This document shows positions 53,194-61,340 of a stretch of DNA of 64,000 nucleotides, one piece after another. The DNA is taken from NCBI GenBank assembly GCA_019117485.1, contig DWZQ01000001.1, positions 28,574-92,573 on the forward strand. The letters are read 5' to 3'. Origin of the DNA: Candidatus Agathobaculum intestinipullorum. GTDB taxonomy: Bacteria > Bacillota > Clostridia > Oscillospirales > Butyricicoccaceae. The position numbers and the translations under genes are program-made. The notes beneath the pieces were generated by a model. The model made no database searches, was not told the DNA's origin, and worked only from the letters and a program-made list of their open reading frames with translations. Each line of letters starts with the position of its first letter. Position 1 is the stretch's first letter.

Positions 53194-53318
53194 CTGTTTC
53201 AGGGCGGAGTGAAAGTCTCCACCGGCAGTATACGGGCAACAGTCCGATAGTCTGCGAGCCGCAAGGCATGACGGGTGTAAATCCCGACCGACGGTTATAG
53301 TCCGGATGGAAGAAACAG
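53194..53318 (+). promoter_or_regulatory. FMN riboswitch (RFN element)
   Basis: Conserved blocks in order: AGGGCGGAGTGAAAGTCTCC, CACCGGCAGTA, CTGCGAGCC, GTAAATCCCGACCGACGGT, and ATAGTCCGGATGGAAGA. The outer stem CTGTTTC (53194-53200) pairs with GAAACAG (53312-53318). High FMN should stop transcription at the hairpin that follows. Confidence 0.97.
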
Positions 53319-53340
53319 GTGTATTTTGGTACGTCTGCGC

Positions 53341-53367
53341 CCTTGGAGCCTGCCTCCAAGGGTTTTT
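53341..53367 (+). terminator. Terminator of the FMN riboswitch
   Basis: CCTTGGAG and CTCCAAGG with a 5-base loop, then five Us; 40 bases before the ribU start. Confidence 0.88.
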
Positions 53368-53406
53368 ATTTTCCCGACAGAACACCGAAAAGAGGTAAGT
53401 CTAACT

Positions 53407-54021
53407 ATGAAAAAAGTAAGCAAAATCACTTATACTGCCATTTTTGCGGCGATTGCGACGATTCTAATGTACTTTGAATTTCCTATCCCATTTATGCCGC
53501 CGTTTCTCAAGGTAGATTTGTCTGGTGCAGTTGTGCTGATCGGTGCATTTATCTTTGGCATTGCGCCTGCCATTACGATGATTGGCATCAAGGATCTGAT
53601 CCATTTGACGCAGTCACAGACGGCCGGATCAGGCGAACTGGCGGATTTTCTGATGCTTTCTACACTGGTTATTGTCGCGGTGCTGATCTATCGCGCGCAC
53701 AAGACCCGAAAAATTGCGGTTATCGGCTGTCTGTGCGGTTCAGTTGCGATGGCTTGCATGGGTATGCTGACCAACTATTATCTGATTATCCCGTTCTACG
53801 TTAACGGGATGGGTTGGAATCTGGATGCAATTTTTGAAATGTGCCGGGCAGTCAACCCAGCAATTAACGGTATGGCTGCCTACTTACTGATTGGCATTCT
53901 GCCGTTTAACCTGATTAAGGGCGTCATCTTGACGCTGATTACGATGGTAGCATATAAGAAATTGAGCGTTTTTATCAAATCTAAGCAGATTGCTATACAT
54001 GGTCATCAGCAGGTCAATTGA
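53407..54021 (+). CDS. ribU: ECF transporter substrate-binding (S) component for riboflavin
   Basis: 204 residues, six membrane helices. TYTAIFAAIATILMYFEFPIP at the N-terminus and FLKVDLSGAVVLIGAFIFG are typical of RibU. The S component binds riboflavin and works with a shared ECF energising module encoded elsewhere. ATG 53407 with AGAGGT upstream; the longer frame covers the riboswitch terminator. FMN riboswitch control supports the substrate. Confidence 0.95.
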   Translation: MKKVSKITYTAIFAAIATILMYFEFPIPFMPPFLKVDLSGAVVLIGAFIFGIAPAITMIGIKDLIHLTQSQTAGSGELADFLMLSTLVIVAVLIYRAHKTRKIAVIGCLCGSVAMACMGMLTNYYLIIPFYVNGMGWNLDAIFEMCRAVNPAINGMAAYLLIGILPFNLIKGVILTLITMVAYKKLSVFIKSKQIAIHGHQQVN

Positions 54022-54033
54022 GTATGGAATGGG

Positions 54034-54069
54034 GGACACAGACGGGCATAGACCCGTCCGTGTCCTTTT
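54034..54069 (+). terminator. Intrinsic terminator after ribU
   Basis: GGACAC and GTGTCC, GACGGG and CCCGTC arms with one A-C mismatch, then four Us. Confidence 0.8.
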
Positions 54070-54096
54070 ACTATCTTTACATCGGAGGAAAATAGA

Positions 54097-54954
54097 ATGA
54101 CAAAAAAGAAGCGAGTTGTTTATTCACTATTGTTGTGTGCTGTCGGTGTAGGTATCGCTGGGCTGCAATACGACTTGACGCCACGATATTACAGCGTACA
54201 AACAGAGAAGATATCGGCAGGGGAGAGTGTGCGCTTAGTCGTGCTGTCTGATCTACATAGCGGGACATACGGCAAGAATCAAGGACAATTACTGTACCAT
54301 ATCCGTGAGCAGCGGCCTGATTTGCTCCTGCTTTGCGGAGATATTGTGGATGACAAACGCTCCCAAGACGGCGCAAGACAATTACTTTCTCAATTGTCTT
54401 CTATTGCACCGTGCTACTATGTATCCGGAAACCATGAACTCTGGAGTGATAACTATGAGGAAATCTTTGGCATGATTGAGGGGTATGGTATCCGCGTATT
54501 GCGTAATGATTACGAAAAAATCACAGTAAACAACATTGATTTGACAATCTGCGGTGTAGATGACCCGGCAGCGTATGGAACCCGGCAGCGTCGTTCCTAC
54601 GGCAATAACTTGAGATATCAAGCCGCATTGGAGACATTCGACGCGCTACAGACCGATGACTTTACGATTTTACTGGCGCACCGACCGGAATATATAGAAG
54701 AATACGCAAAACATCCATTCGATTTAACCCTGTGTGGACATGCGCACGGTGGCCAATGGCGCATCCCATATTTGATGAATGGTCTTATCGCTCCGAATCA
54801 GGGTTGGTTTCCGAAATATGCCGGTGGTCAGTATTCCTGTGGCGATATGACAGAAATCGTCAGTCGTGGCTTGGCACGCGATTGGAAACCGCGGATTTTT
54901 AATCCGCCAGAAATCGTTGTGGTGGAGGTAAAAGGAATTGCGGGCGGCAAATGA
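54097..54954 (+). CDS. Membrane-anchored calcineurin-like metallophosphoesterase
   Basis: 285 residues. A short basic start and membrane helix (VVYSLLLCAVGVGIAG) anchor it with the catalytic domain outside. Metal-binding motifs: LSDLHSG, LLCGDIVDD, SGNHELW, LLAHRPE and LCGHAHGGQW. This is the YaeI/YkuE-like subgroup, some members of which act on lipid phosphodiesters; the substrate here is not known. GGAGG before ATG 54097. Confidence 0.93.
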   Translation: MTKKKRVVYSLLLCAVGVGIAGLQYDLTPRYYSVQTEKISAGESVRLVVLSDLHSGTYGKNQGQLLYHIREQRPDLLLLCGDIVDDKRSQDGARQLLSQLSSIAPCYYVSGNHELWSDNYEEIFGMIEGYGIRVLRNDYEKITVNNIDLTICGVDDPAAYGTRQRRSYGNNLRYQAALETFDALQTDDFTILLAHRPEYIEEYAKHPFDLTLCGHAHGGQWRIPYLMNGLIAPNQGWFPKYAGGQYSCGDMTEIVSRGLARDWKPRIFNPPEIVVVEVKGIAGGK

Positions 54955-55007
54955 TGCCGTTCGCAATCCATTGAGAAAATAGGGTGTCCTAAAAAAACAA
55001 TATATTT

Positions 55008-55037
55008 AATTATACAAAAGAAAAGTTTTGTACAATT
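55008..55037. repeat. AT-rich interrupted palindrome
   Basis: AATTATACAAAA and TTTTGTACAATT separated by six bases (one mismatch), in the 157-base gap between converging genes. Confidence 0.5.
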
Positions 55038-55067
55038 AAGGGTAGACAAATTGCACGCGCTTTAACA

Positions 55068-55110
55068 CAACAGCCGGATACGCTGATTCATCCAACGTAT
55101 CCGGCTGTTG
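55068..55110. terminator. 15-bp hairpin between converging genes
   Basis: CAACAGCCGGATACG and its exact inverse (55096-55110) with a 13-base loop, directly after the stop of the minus-strand gene. No clear U-tract on either strand. Confidence 0.6.
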
Positions 55111-55111
55111 C

Positions 55112-56563
55112 TCATTTCCATGTCACTTCAATCGGATTTTGATTCACTAACTGCACAATTTCATTCGAATTATAGCTATCCGTAAGCACATTGCGCAAAC
55201 TGCTTTGGTATTGTGCTAAAAATACCAATCCGGTGTTATCAAAAATTACCGCATCAAAACATGGCGCATACCTGAATCCTGTGGTTTGGTCGATATTTTC
55301 ATAGGCAACGGCTAATTTCCCGTTATGGTAGGCTACTGCTTTGCTATCCATGCGCCACGGCAGATATTCTAAATTCAACGTGTTTGGCGTCTGCATATCA
55401 ATACGAAATGTACCATCGCCATTTGGCAGCAGCACTGTCGCGGTTTGGTCAATAACAGTGACGATAAAATCGTCGCTTTCTAACAGATTGTACCACGCAC
55501 CATCATCCGCCTGTGTCGATTGAGTTTTCAGACGCTGTATCTGCTGCATGGTATCCAGTGCTATGATTGTTAAAAAATAGTCATTCTTGCGCCGCGTGTA
55601 CAACAGCAACGTTCCATCGTCTTCCCACTGGCGTAATTGTAGAAATTCCTCTGTGGGATCGATTGGAAATACCATTCGCAGGCTGTCCAGATGCAAACAT
55701 CCATTTTCTGTAACTTCCGTTCCTCCATCCTTCAGAGTCTTAACGACACCTGCCGTATAGTCCAACGCATATATGCCATATCCGCCCGGAATCAGGCTGG
55801 TATCTACCGTGTTCCCTTTTAAAGTGTGGTTATTAAATGTAAAGTAACAGGTTTTTGGTGTAACAACACTTTGCGTATCCAGATAGAATTGATCCCCTTC
55901 GTCATTTCCAGAACTGCCGGTAGCGAGAGAACCATCACGATTTTTTGTCAGCGAAATGGTAATCCGTTCCGTTGGCAGGACAGGAATGCGAAAAAATTCC
56001 TGTAACTTATTCCACATCGCAAGGCTGTCATTCTGACTGGGACCATACGTCCAAATACCAAAATCGTGATTGATTCCTTCTAAACTGACAAAGCCTTCCA
56101 ATGGATAATATTCGCAATAATCTGCAACCATGATGGTTTTTTCTATCTCTTTATCGGTAGCTGCGCTGTCATACAACTCCTGATAAACACGCTCTAATCC
56201 AGTTTGTCGATACTTTGGCGTATCCCGAAAATTGCTGCCGCTGGATTGAACGGCTGAGTAAATTTCAACGCCTTGATAAGACTGGTCATATGGCTGCTCT
56301 TGTTCAGTGTTGAAAAAATGGTACTCTGTTTGTGTTTGCGGTGCACCATCTTGCAGTTTTGTCGTGCTGTCCCAGAACAGGCGATTGCCATAGGTTGCGT
56401 GTGTCTGCACAGACAGCCCATCCGCAACCGCTGGATCGCCTGAGAGTATGGTCTGGATAAACCGCACCTGATCGTGCGCTGCATACACTGTTTGGGCACA
56501 CCAACCGACTGCAGCGGCTCCGAATACTAACAGTGCAGCTATAAGCCCCAATGCTTTGCGCAT
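55112..56563 (-). CDS. Membrane-anchored extracytoplasmic protein of the GntR/ABC operon
   Basis: 483 residues of unknown function. An N-terminal membrane anchor (ALGLIAALLVFGAAAVGW) is followed by a large outside domain. The part after about residue 230 has beta-propeller-like repeats in which a phrase such as GIYALDYTAGVV, FLTIIALDTMQQI or FDAVIFDNTGLVFL recurs every 45-60 residues; this is my reading, not a family match. It follows the ABC ATPase gene by 3 bases and is the last gene of the operon, so it is probably the sensor or partner of that transporter. Confidence 0.75.
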   Translation of the reverse strand: MRKALGLIAALLVFGAAAVGWCAQTVYAAHDQVRFIQTILSGDPAVADGLSVQTHATYGNRLFWDSTTKLQDGAPQTQTEYHFFNTEQEQPYDQSYQGVEIYSAVQSSGSNFRDTPKYRQTGLERVYQELYDSAATDKEIEKTIMVADYCEYYPLEGFVSLEGINHDFGIWTYGPSQNDSLAMWNKLQEFFRIPVLPTERITISLTKNRDGSLATGSSGNDEGDQFYLDTQSVVTPKTCYFTFNNHTLKGNTVDTSLIPGGYGIYALDYTAGVVKTLKDGGTEVTENGCLHLDSLRMVFPIDPTEEFLQLRQWEDDGTLLLYTRRKNDYFLTIIALDTMQQIQRLKTQSTQADDGAWYNLLESDDFIVTVIDQTATVLLPNGDGTFRIDMQTPNTLNLEYLPWRMDSKAVAYHNGKLAVAYENIDQTTGFRYAPCFDAVIFDNTGLVFLAQYQSSLRNVLTDSYNSNEIVQLVNQNPIEVTWK

Positions 56564-56566
56564 GCA

Positions 56567-57319
56567 CTACCCCTCCCCTCCTGTGATGTCATCCAGTGCG
56601 CGACTGACGCGGTCGGCACTATAATGGTAGGTCTGCTTGATGTACTCCATCAGGCTGATGTGTTGCTCCTCAAGGTCGGAAGCTGCCACATCACCCACAA
56701 TTTCCCCTTTTCGGATCAGCACTGCACGGCTGATGAAGTTGGAAACTTCTTCGATCAAATGGGTGGATAAAAGGATCGTCTCGTTTGGTTCAAGGATGCC
56801 GAGCAGCACCTTGTAAAAATCCTCTCGGTTAAACACGTCGTTGCCTGCAAACGGCTCATCCATTAGGATGTAATCTGCGCCCTGACACAGCGCCAAAATA
56901 ACTTCAAACTGGTTCTTCTGACCGGTTGAAAAACCACGCAACGTTTTGTGTATCGGCAGTTCGAAAAAGTCCATCAATCCGGTAAAACGCTTGTCGATAA
57001 ATCGTGGAAAATGCTCCCGGTAAAACTGTCGGTGTGCCTCGGCGGTCAGATTTGGGAAAAACGAGTGTTCGCTTGTGGCGAAAGATAGCCGCTCGATGTT
57101 CTGGCAGGTGATTGGAGAGCCATCCAATGTGATCTCCCCATCGTAGCGCAAAAAGCGGAGAATGCACTTCATCAGCGTCGTCTTACCTGCACCGTTTTTC
57201 CCGAACAGGCCAATGATTTCACCCGGGCCAACCGTCAAGTCAACTTTTTGCAGCGCTGGCGTGCCGCGTAAGCGTTGGATTAGCGAATAGCTTTTGCACA
57301 CATTCTTGATTTCCAGCAT
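56567..57319 (-). CDS. ABC transporter ATP-binding protein
   Basis: 250 residues. Walker A GLFGKNGAGKTTLM near 36-49, signature region GFSTGQKNQFEV (a slightly changed LSGGQ), Walker B YILMDEPFAGND, and switch LLSTHLIEE. This YtrB/EcsA-like type pairs with small membrane proteins encoded beside it. It lies 13 bases after the previous gene. Confidence 0.95.
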   Translation of the reverse strand: MLEIKNVCKSYSLIQRLRGTPALQKVDLTVGPGEIIGLFGKNGAGKTTLMKCILRFLRYDGEITLDGSPITCQNIERLSFATSEHSFFPNLTAEAHRQFYREHFPRFIDKRFTGLMDFFELPIHKTLRGFSTGQKNQFEVILALCQGADYILMDEPFAGNDVFNREDFYKVLLGILEPNETILLSTHLIEEVSNFISRAVLIRKGEIVGDVAASDLEEQHISLMEYIKQTYHYSADRVSRALDDITGGEG

Positions 57320-57332
57320 AGTGAATCCCCCC

Positions 57333-57806
57333 TTATGGTAAGCATTGGGCAGGTGTTATCCAATAGTACATGCCCAGAAACAACAGTTTGAGCAGTTGTG
57401 CTGCCAACAGGCAAGCAACAGCTTCTGCAATTGGCAGTGTGATATCGCGCCGGAGCCATTCCCACCGCTGCGGCAGGCGGCGCATCAGATAGATGCTTTT
57501 ACTGCCACCCGTATAATAACTGACGTGATGAGGTATTGCACTGGCTAATGCGCAAAGCGCTACAAGGTAGAAAAACCAAAGCCCTCGCCCTAATACTGCA
57601 TCAAATGGCAACATGATGGCATCCGATCGTAACACCAACTCCCCGCCGATGCGATCGAACAAAGATTCGTAGGAAGCACGCAATGAAACACCATAAATCA
57701 GAACCGCACAGCAGGCAGCCCCCGCCAGACTGACGCCAAGACGTTTTACCTCTTCTTCGATATTGGTGCCAGGCGGTGCATAACTCGTCAAATCAATCTG
57801 CTTCAT
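57333..57806 (-). CDS. Small ABC transporter membrane protein
   Basis: 157 residues, three or four hydrophobic helices (VSLAGAACCAVLIYGVSL; FFYLVALCALASAI; IAEAVACLLAAQLLKLLFLG) and a YLMRRLPQRWEWLRRDI loop similar to the permeases of multidrug-type ABC systems. ATG 57806 has GAGGAGGTGG upstream and overlaps the preceding gene by 14 bases. No named family recognised. Confidence 0.75.
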   Translation of the reverse strand: MKQIDLTSYAPPGTNIEEEVKRLGVSLAGAACCAVLIYGVSLRASYESLFDRIGGELVLRSDAIMLPFDAVLGRGLWFFYLVALCALASAIPHHVSYYTGGSKSIYLMRRLPQRWEWLRRDITLPIAEAVACLLAAQLLKLLFLGMYYWITPAQCLP

Positions 57807-58509
57807 CGGTTTCCACCTCCTCTGCGTTGAACCAAACATCCCAGATGGCATAGGCTCCACAGCACAAATTGATTAACGTCAATATAATATCGGATGTCAT
57901 GCTACCGAGTGGCTGCTTAAAATGCCAAAGGTACAAAAGTGCGACCGGGATTAACGTAGTCGGCTTTCTGCCGTATCGCATTTGCACTACGGCATCTGCC
58001 GTAGCAAGCGCCAATGCTACCCATGCAATGATCAGCCAGACCCATCGGCTGACCTCTTCAAGCGGTAGGATGCTATGCAGAAACTCGTTGCAGTAAAACG
58101 CCAGAAACAGCGTCTGCCCTGAGGCATCTGCTGCCGCAGGCTGCATCAGAAAATATCTGCATAATACCGTAATGGTGATGATTTCGGTCATCCAGAGCAA
58201 TACATAGCATAAAAAGCATGTTAAACTGTGCCATAAAAACGCGGCACGTTCTGAAATACGCAGGCGACGCACCGTATAGCCGCCACCTTGCATACGGGAC
58301 AACAATATAATCAGTAACGCTACAACAGCAGCCCACGCCAGATAGAAATACTTCGACTGCACAACGGCTTCCAAGGAAGCTGCCCCATGTTGCATCTGCC
58401 ACAGGAACAATCCGGTCTGCGTGGCAATAAGCAACGCCATTGTGAATAGTAGAAGAAAAATTGCACTGCGCACATATAGCATTAACACGGAAAGATGTTT
58501 ATTCCCCAT
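57793..58509 (-). CDS. ABC transporter membrane protein
   Basis: 238 residues with about six membrane helices and a short acidic C-terminus (AEEVETDEAD). No enzyme motif seen; position between the GntR regulator and the ATPase marks it as a permease-type subunit. ATG 58509 has AGGAGTAAGG upstream; the earlier in-frame start at 58533 would overlap the GntR gene. Confidence 0.75.
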   Translation of the reverse strand: MGNKHLSVLMLYVRSAIFLLLFTMALLIATQTGLFLWQMQHGAASLEAVVQSKYFYLAWAAVVALLIILLSRMQGGGYTVRRLRISERAAFLWHSLTCFLCYVLLWMTEIITITVLCRYFLMQPAAADASGQTLFLAFYCNEFLHSILPLEEVSRWVWLIIAWVALALATADAVVQMRYGRKPTTLIPVALLYLWHFKQPLGSMTSDIILTLINLCCGAYAIWDVWFNAEEVETDEAD

Positions 58510-58523
58510 GTTCCTTACTCCTC

Positions 58524-58895
58524 TCAATCCCAAAAGGTTTCGATCAAACGTAGCGCTTCCGGCTTGGACAGCCCCATCTGTTTCATCGCCTGCACTACGC
58601 TTTTGGCATCGTTCTCCAATAGCTCTGCCCGGATGCGAGTAGTTTGCTCATCATCCAGAACCATACAACTTTTTGCGCCAGTATGTGAGCGGATCAATCC
58701 TTCTTCCTCAAGTTGCCGGTAGGCTTTCTGCACAGTGTTTGGATTGACACCGAGTAGTGCGCTCAGTGCCCGCCGAGATGGCAGTTCATCTCCATCCTGT
58801 ATCTCACCAGATACGGCGCTGCGCTTGAGAAATAGTAGAATTTGCTGGTAGATCGGGGTTCCCTCTTCCATGTGGAACCCGTCAAACGAGATCAA
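58524..58895 (-). CDS. GntR family repressor, YtrA type
   Basis: 123 residues, the short YtrA form without a large ligand domain. Winged helix at 12-75 (GTPIYQQILLFLKRSAVSGE, LPSRRALSALLGVNPNTVQKAYRQLE, GLIRSHTGAKSC) and a short helical tail. YtrA-type proteins repress the ABC operon they head. Two operators at its promoter support autoregulation. AAAGGAGGGG precedes the start. Confidence 0.94.
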   Translation of the reverse strand: MISFDGFHMEEGTPIYQQILLFLKRSAVSGEIQDGDELPSRRALSALLGVNPNTVQKAYRQLEEEGLIRSHTGAKSCMVLDDEQTTRIRAELLENDAKSVVQAMKQMGLSKPEALRLIETFWD

Positions 58896-58922
58896 TGTGG
58901 AACCCCTCCTTTCTCCACAACC

Positions 58923-58940
58923 GTATTATAGGAGTAATAC
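58923..58940. promoter_or_regulatory. Operator 1 of the GntR/ABC operon
   Basis: GTAT-N10-ATAC (18 bases), downstream of the -10 box near the transcription start. Its centre is 31 bases, about three helical turns, from operator 2. Confidence 0.6.
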
Positions 58941-58953
58941 GCTTTCTATAACT

Positions 58954-58971
58954 GTATTATATCTATGATAC
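58954..58971. promoter_or_regulatory. Operator 2 of the GntR/ABC operon
   Basis: Second GTAT-N10-ATAC copy (18 bases), covering the -10 box; binding here would block RNA polymerase. Confidence 0.6.
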
Positions 58972-58984
58972 GGTTTACCGTCAA
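58956..58984 (-). promoter_or_regulatory. SigA promoter of the GntR/ABC operon
   Basis: Minus strand TTGACG (58984-58979), 17 bases, TATAAT (58961-58956). Confidence 0.85.
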
Positions 58985-59018
58985 GCGTTGGAGCTGCAAT
59001 TTTCTTGGCATAGGCATA

Positions 59019-59057
59019 GAAAAACACCTGACACATTTGTGTACTGTGTCAGGTGTT
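59019..59057 (-). terminator. Intrinsic terminator at the end of the HAD gene
   Basis: 13-bp perfect stem (59023-59035 with 59045-59057), then Us on the minus strand. The upstream arm overlaps the last codons of the HAD gene. Confidence 0.85.
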
Positions 59058-59861
59058 GCTATGATGTTCCAGATACTCAATAACATGCGCAATGGCGTCA
59101 TGGTTGTTGTCGCGGATGCGCACATCCGCGCGACACAAAATATCCGGCGCGGCATTGGCAGGGACAAAGCCAATTGCCGCCCAATCCAACATGGATAGAT
59201 CATTGTCGCTATCCCCTACCGAAAATACGCGTTCGCGAGGCACGTTGCAGGATGCGGCAATTTGTCGTAATGCGGTCCCCTTGCCTACCCCGCATCGCGT
59301 GACCTCGCAAAACGTCGGCATGGTCGCTACAGCGCTGAATACATCCCCAAAGGGTATCAGATAAGTACGTAGCGCCGCAATCACATCCATTGCGCCGGTG
59401 AAGTTGATCTGACACCAGCTGGACGGGTCAGGCAAGGCAGATGGCGGCACACAGTCGTAGTTCAGATGCAGCACACGCATATGGTGTTCGGTTTCCGGAC
59501 TCATACGGCAAACCAAAATACGTTTTTCAAGAAAAACTTCGCAGCCAACTTGTGGAAAGCGCTCCAGTACATCATTCACCAGCGCACGTGACTGCGATGG
59601 CATCCCCGCACAGTGCAACAGCTGATGCTGCGCATCCAGAATCAGGGAACCGTTCAGCAGGCTATACGGCGCATTGACCGGCAGTAAGTCAAGGTAATCC
59701 GTAACTGCGTCGAACGCACGGCCGGTAGCCAGCGAAAACAGACCACCCTCGTCCGCAAAATACCGCAACGCTCGCAAATTCGCGGATGAAATGCAACGCT
59801 CATCATCCAACAGCGTACCGTCCATATCGCAGGCGAGTAATATCCCTTGAAACTTTTTCAT
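59049..59861 (-). CDS. Cof-type HAD family phosphatase
   Basis: 270 residues. HAD motifs in order: LLACDMDGTLLDD with the nucleophile Asp, SLATGRAFD, the GKGTALRQIAASC lysine segment, and FSVGDSDNDLSML. The middle holds a type IIB cap. Members dephosphorylate sugar phosphates, flavin or other small metabolites. Its ATG overlaps the rluD-like stop as ATGA. Confidence 0.94.
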   Translation of the reverse strand: MKKFQGILLACDMDGTLLDDERCISSANLRALRYFADEGGLFSLATGRAFDAVTDYLDLLPVNAPYSLLNGSLILDAQHQLLHCAGMPSQSRALVNDVLERFPQVGCEVFLEKRILVCRMSPETEHHMRVLHLNYDCVPPSALPDPSSWCQINFTGAMDVIAALRTYLIPFGDVFSAVATMPTFCEVTRCGVGKGTALRQIAASCNVPRERVFSVGDSDNDLSMLDWAAIGFVPANAAPDILCRADVRIRDNNHDAIAHVIEYLEHHSNT

Positions 59862-60778
59862 ACCATGCGTCCCAATTTGTCAAGGATTTGTGTAAAATAG
59901 TCCGGCAGCGGTGCACAGAAATGCATCTGTTGACCTGTCACCGGATGGCACAGTGTCAGTTCGGCAGCATGCAGGCATTGTCCACCGATATCGGAAAAGC
60001 GGTCTTTTTTTAAGCCATAGACAGGATCACCGATGATCGGATGTCCGATAGATGCCATATGCACACGAATTTGATGTGTGCGACCGGTTTCCAACTGAAA
60101 GGCCATGTGGGTATATCCATGATACCGGTGCAACACCGTGTAGTGCGTGATTGCTTCGCGTCCGCATTCGGTGATCGCCATTTTCTTGCGGTCGGTTTTG
60201 TGGCGCGCAATTGGTTTGTCAATTGTGCCGCTGTCTGCGCGTGGGCTACCCACCACAATCGCTTGATAACCGCGAAACGCAGTGTGCGCAGCTATCTGCG
60301 CAGCAAGGCTCTGGTGCGCGGCATCATTTTTCGCCACGACAAGCAGACCGCTCGTGTCCTTGTCGATGCGATGCACGATGCCCGGCCGATGCTCACCGTT
60401 GATGCCGGACAGACTATCGCCACAATGATACATCAGCGCATTAACCAATGTGCCAGACCAGTTACCTGGTGCGGGATGAACCACCATACCGCGTGGCTTG
60501 TTGACCATAATCAAGTCTCTGTCCTCATAGACTATATCAAGCGGTATGTTTTCCGGCGCCAAATCGACCTCACGCAGCTCGGGCAGGGTGACAGTGATGC
60601 ATTCGCCGCCAACGAGCTTGTAATTCTTTTTCAGCGGTTTACCCGCACAACACACCGCCTGTTCGGCCAAGAGATTCTGTACCGCGGAGCGGGTTAAACC
60701 GTCGATTTGTTCGGCGATCCAACTGTCTACGCGCATGCCTGCCTGCTCGGCAGGAACGATCAATTCCATCTCAGTCAT
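59858..60778 (-). CDS. RluA/RluD family 23S rRNA pseudouridine synthase
   Basis: 306 residues. N-terminal S4 RNA-binding domain (MRVDSWIAEQIDGLTRSAVQNLL), then the synthase domain with catalytic Asp in HRIDKDTSGLLVVAK, and ETGRTHQIRVHMA near the C-terminus. ATG 60778 has GAGGAG 10 bases upstream within lspA and overlaps its stop. The standard lspA-rluD pair of Firmicutes. Confidence 0.94.
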   Translation of the reverse strand: MTEMELIVPAEQAGMRVDSWIAEQIDGLTRSAVQNLLAEQAVCCAGKPLKKNYKLVGGECITVTLPELREVDLAPENIPLDIVYEDRDLIMVNKPRGMVVHPAPGNWSGTLVNALMYHCGDSLSGINGEHRPGIVHRIDKDTSGLLVVAKNDAAHQSLAAQIAAHTAFRGYQAIVVGSPRADSGTIDKPIARHKTDRKKMAITECGREAITHYTVLHRYHGYTHMAFQLETGRTHQIRVHMASIGHPIIGDPVYGLKKDRFSDIGGQCLHAAELTLCHPVTGQQMHFCAPLPDYFTQILDKLGRMV

Positions 60779-61271
60779 CTGCTTTATGCTCCTCTGCGGA
60801 GGTCGAAGCAGCTGCTGTATCTTCATCTTTATGCTGGAACAGGAAATAAATCACGAATAATACGCCGCCGACACAGATGAAAATATCCGCCACATTGAAT
60901 ACCGGAAAATGAATTAGACGAAAATCAAATAGATCAACCACAAAACCATGTGCAACACGGTCGATCGCATTCCCAAGCGCACCTGCTGCGACCAGTACAA
61001 GCGACCAGCGGCCAAGCGCAGTTTGGATCAAATGCTTGTACAGCACAACAACGATTGCAACGGATACGATCACAGCCAAGGCAACAAAAATCCAGCGAGA
61101 GTCAAACTGTGCAAACAGACTAAACGCCGCGCCTCGATTTTCAACATAGGTCAGGTGGAATACGTTTTCCAACAGTGGAATGGTTTGCTGTGCCTGCAGG
61201 CTGGTTAGCGCCCAGTATTTTACCACCTGATCGAGCGCGATCATCAACGCAGCTAGAAGGATATATTGCAA
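60771..61271 (-). CDS. lspA: Lipoprotein signal peptidase (signal peptidase II)
   Basis: 166 residues, four membrane helices. Catalytic Asp residues in GALGNAIDRV and FNVADIFICVG; VENRGAAFSLF before them. No ATG fits: TTG at 61271 has GGGAG at 8 bases and gives the usual start; GTG 61280 is in frame but overlaps that site. Cuts signal peptides of lipoproteins. Confidence 0.94.
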   Translation of the reverse strand: MQYILLAALMIALDQVVKYWALTSLQAQQTIPLLENVFHLTYVENRGAAFSLFAQFDSRWIFVALAVIVSVAIVVVLYKHLIQTALGRWSLVLVAAGALGNAIDRVAHGFVVDLFDFRLIHFPVFNVADIFICVGGVLFVIYFLFQHKDEDTAAASTSAEEHKADD

Positions 61272-61292
61272 TTTTATCACTCCCTATCGCTC

Positions 61293-61322
61293 AAAAAAGG
61301 GAACAGAACGGATTCTGTTCCC
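61293..61322 (-). terminator. Intrinsic terminator after ileS
   Basis: 10-bp perfect stem GGGAACAGAA / TTCTGTTCCC with a 4-base loop and six Us on the minus strand. Confidence 0.9.
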
Positions 61323-61340
61323 CTTCCCTTTTGTTATTCG

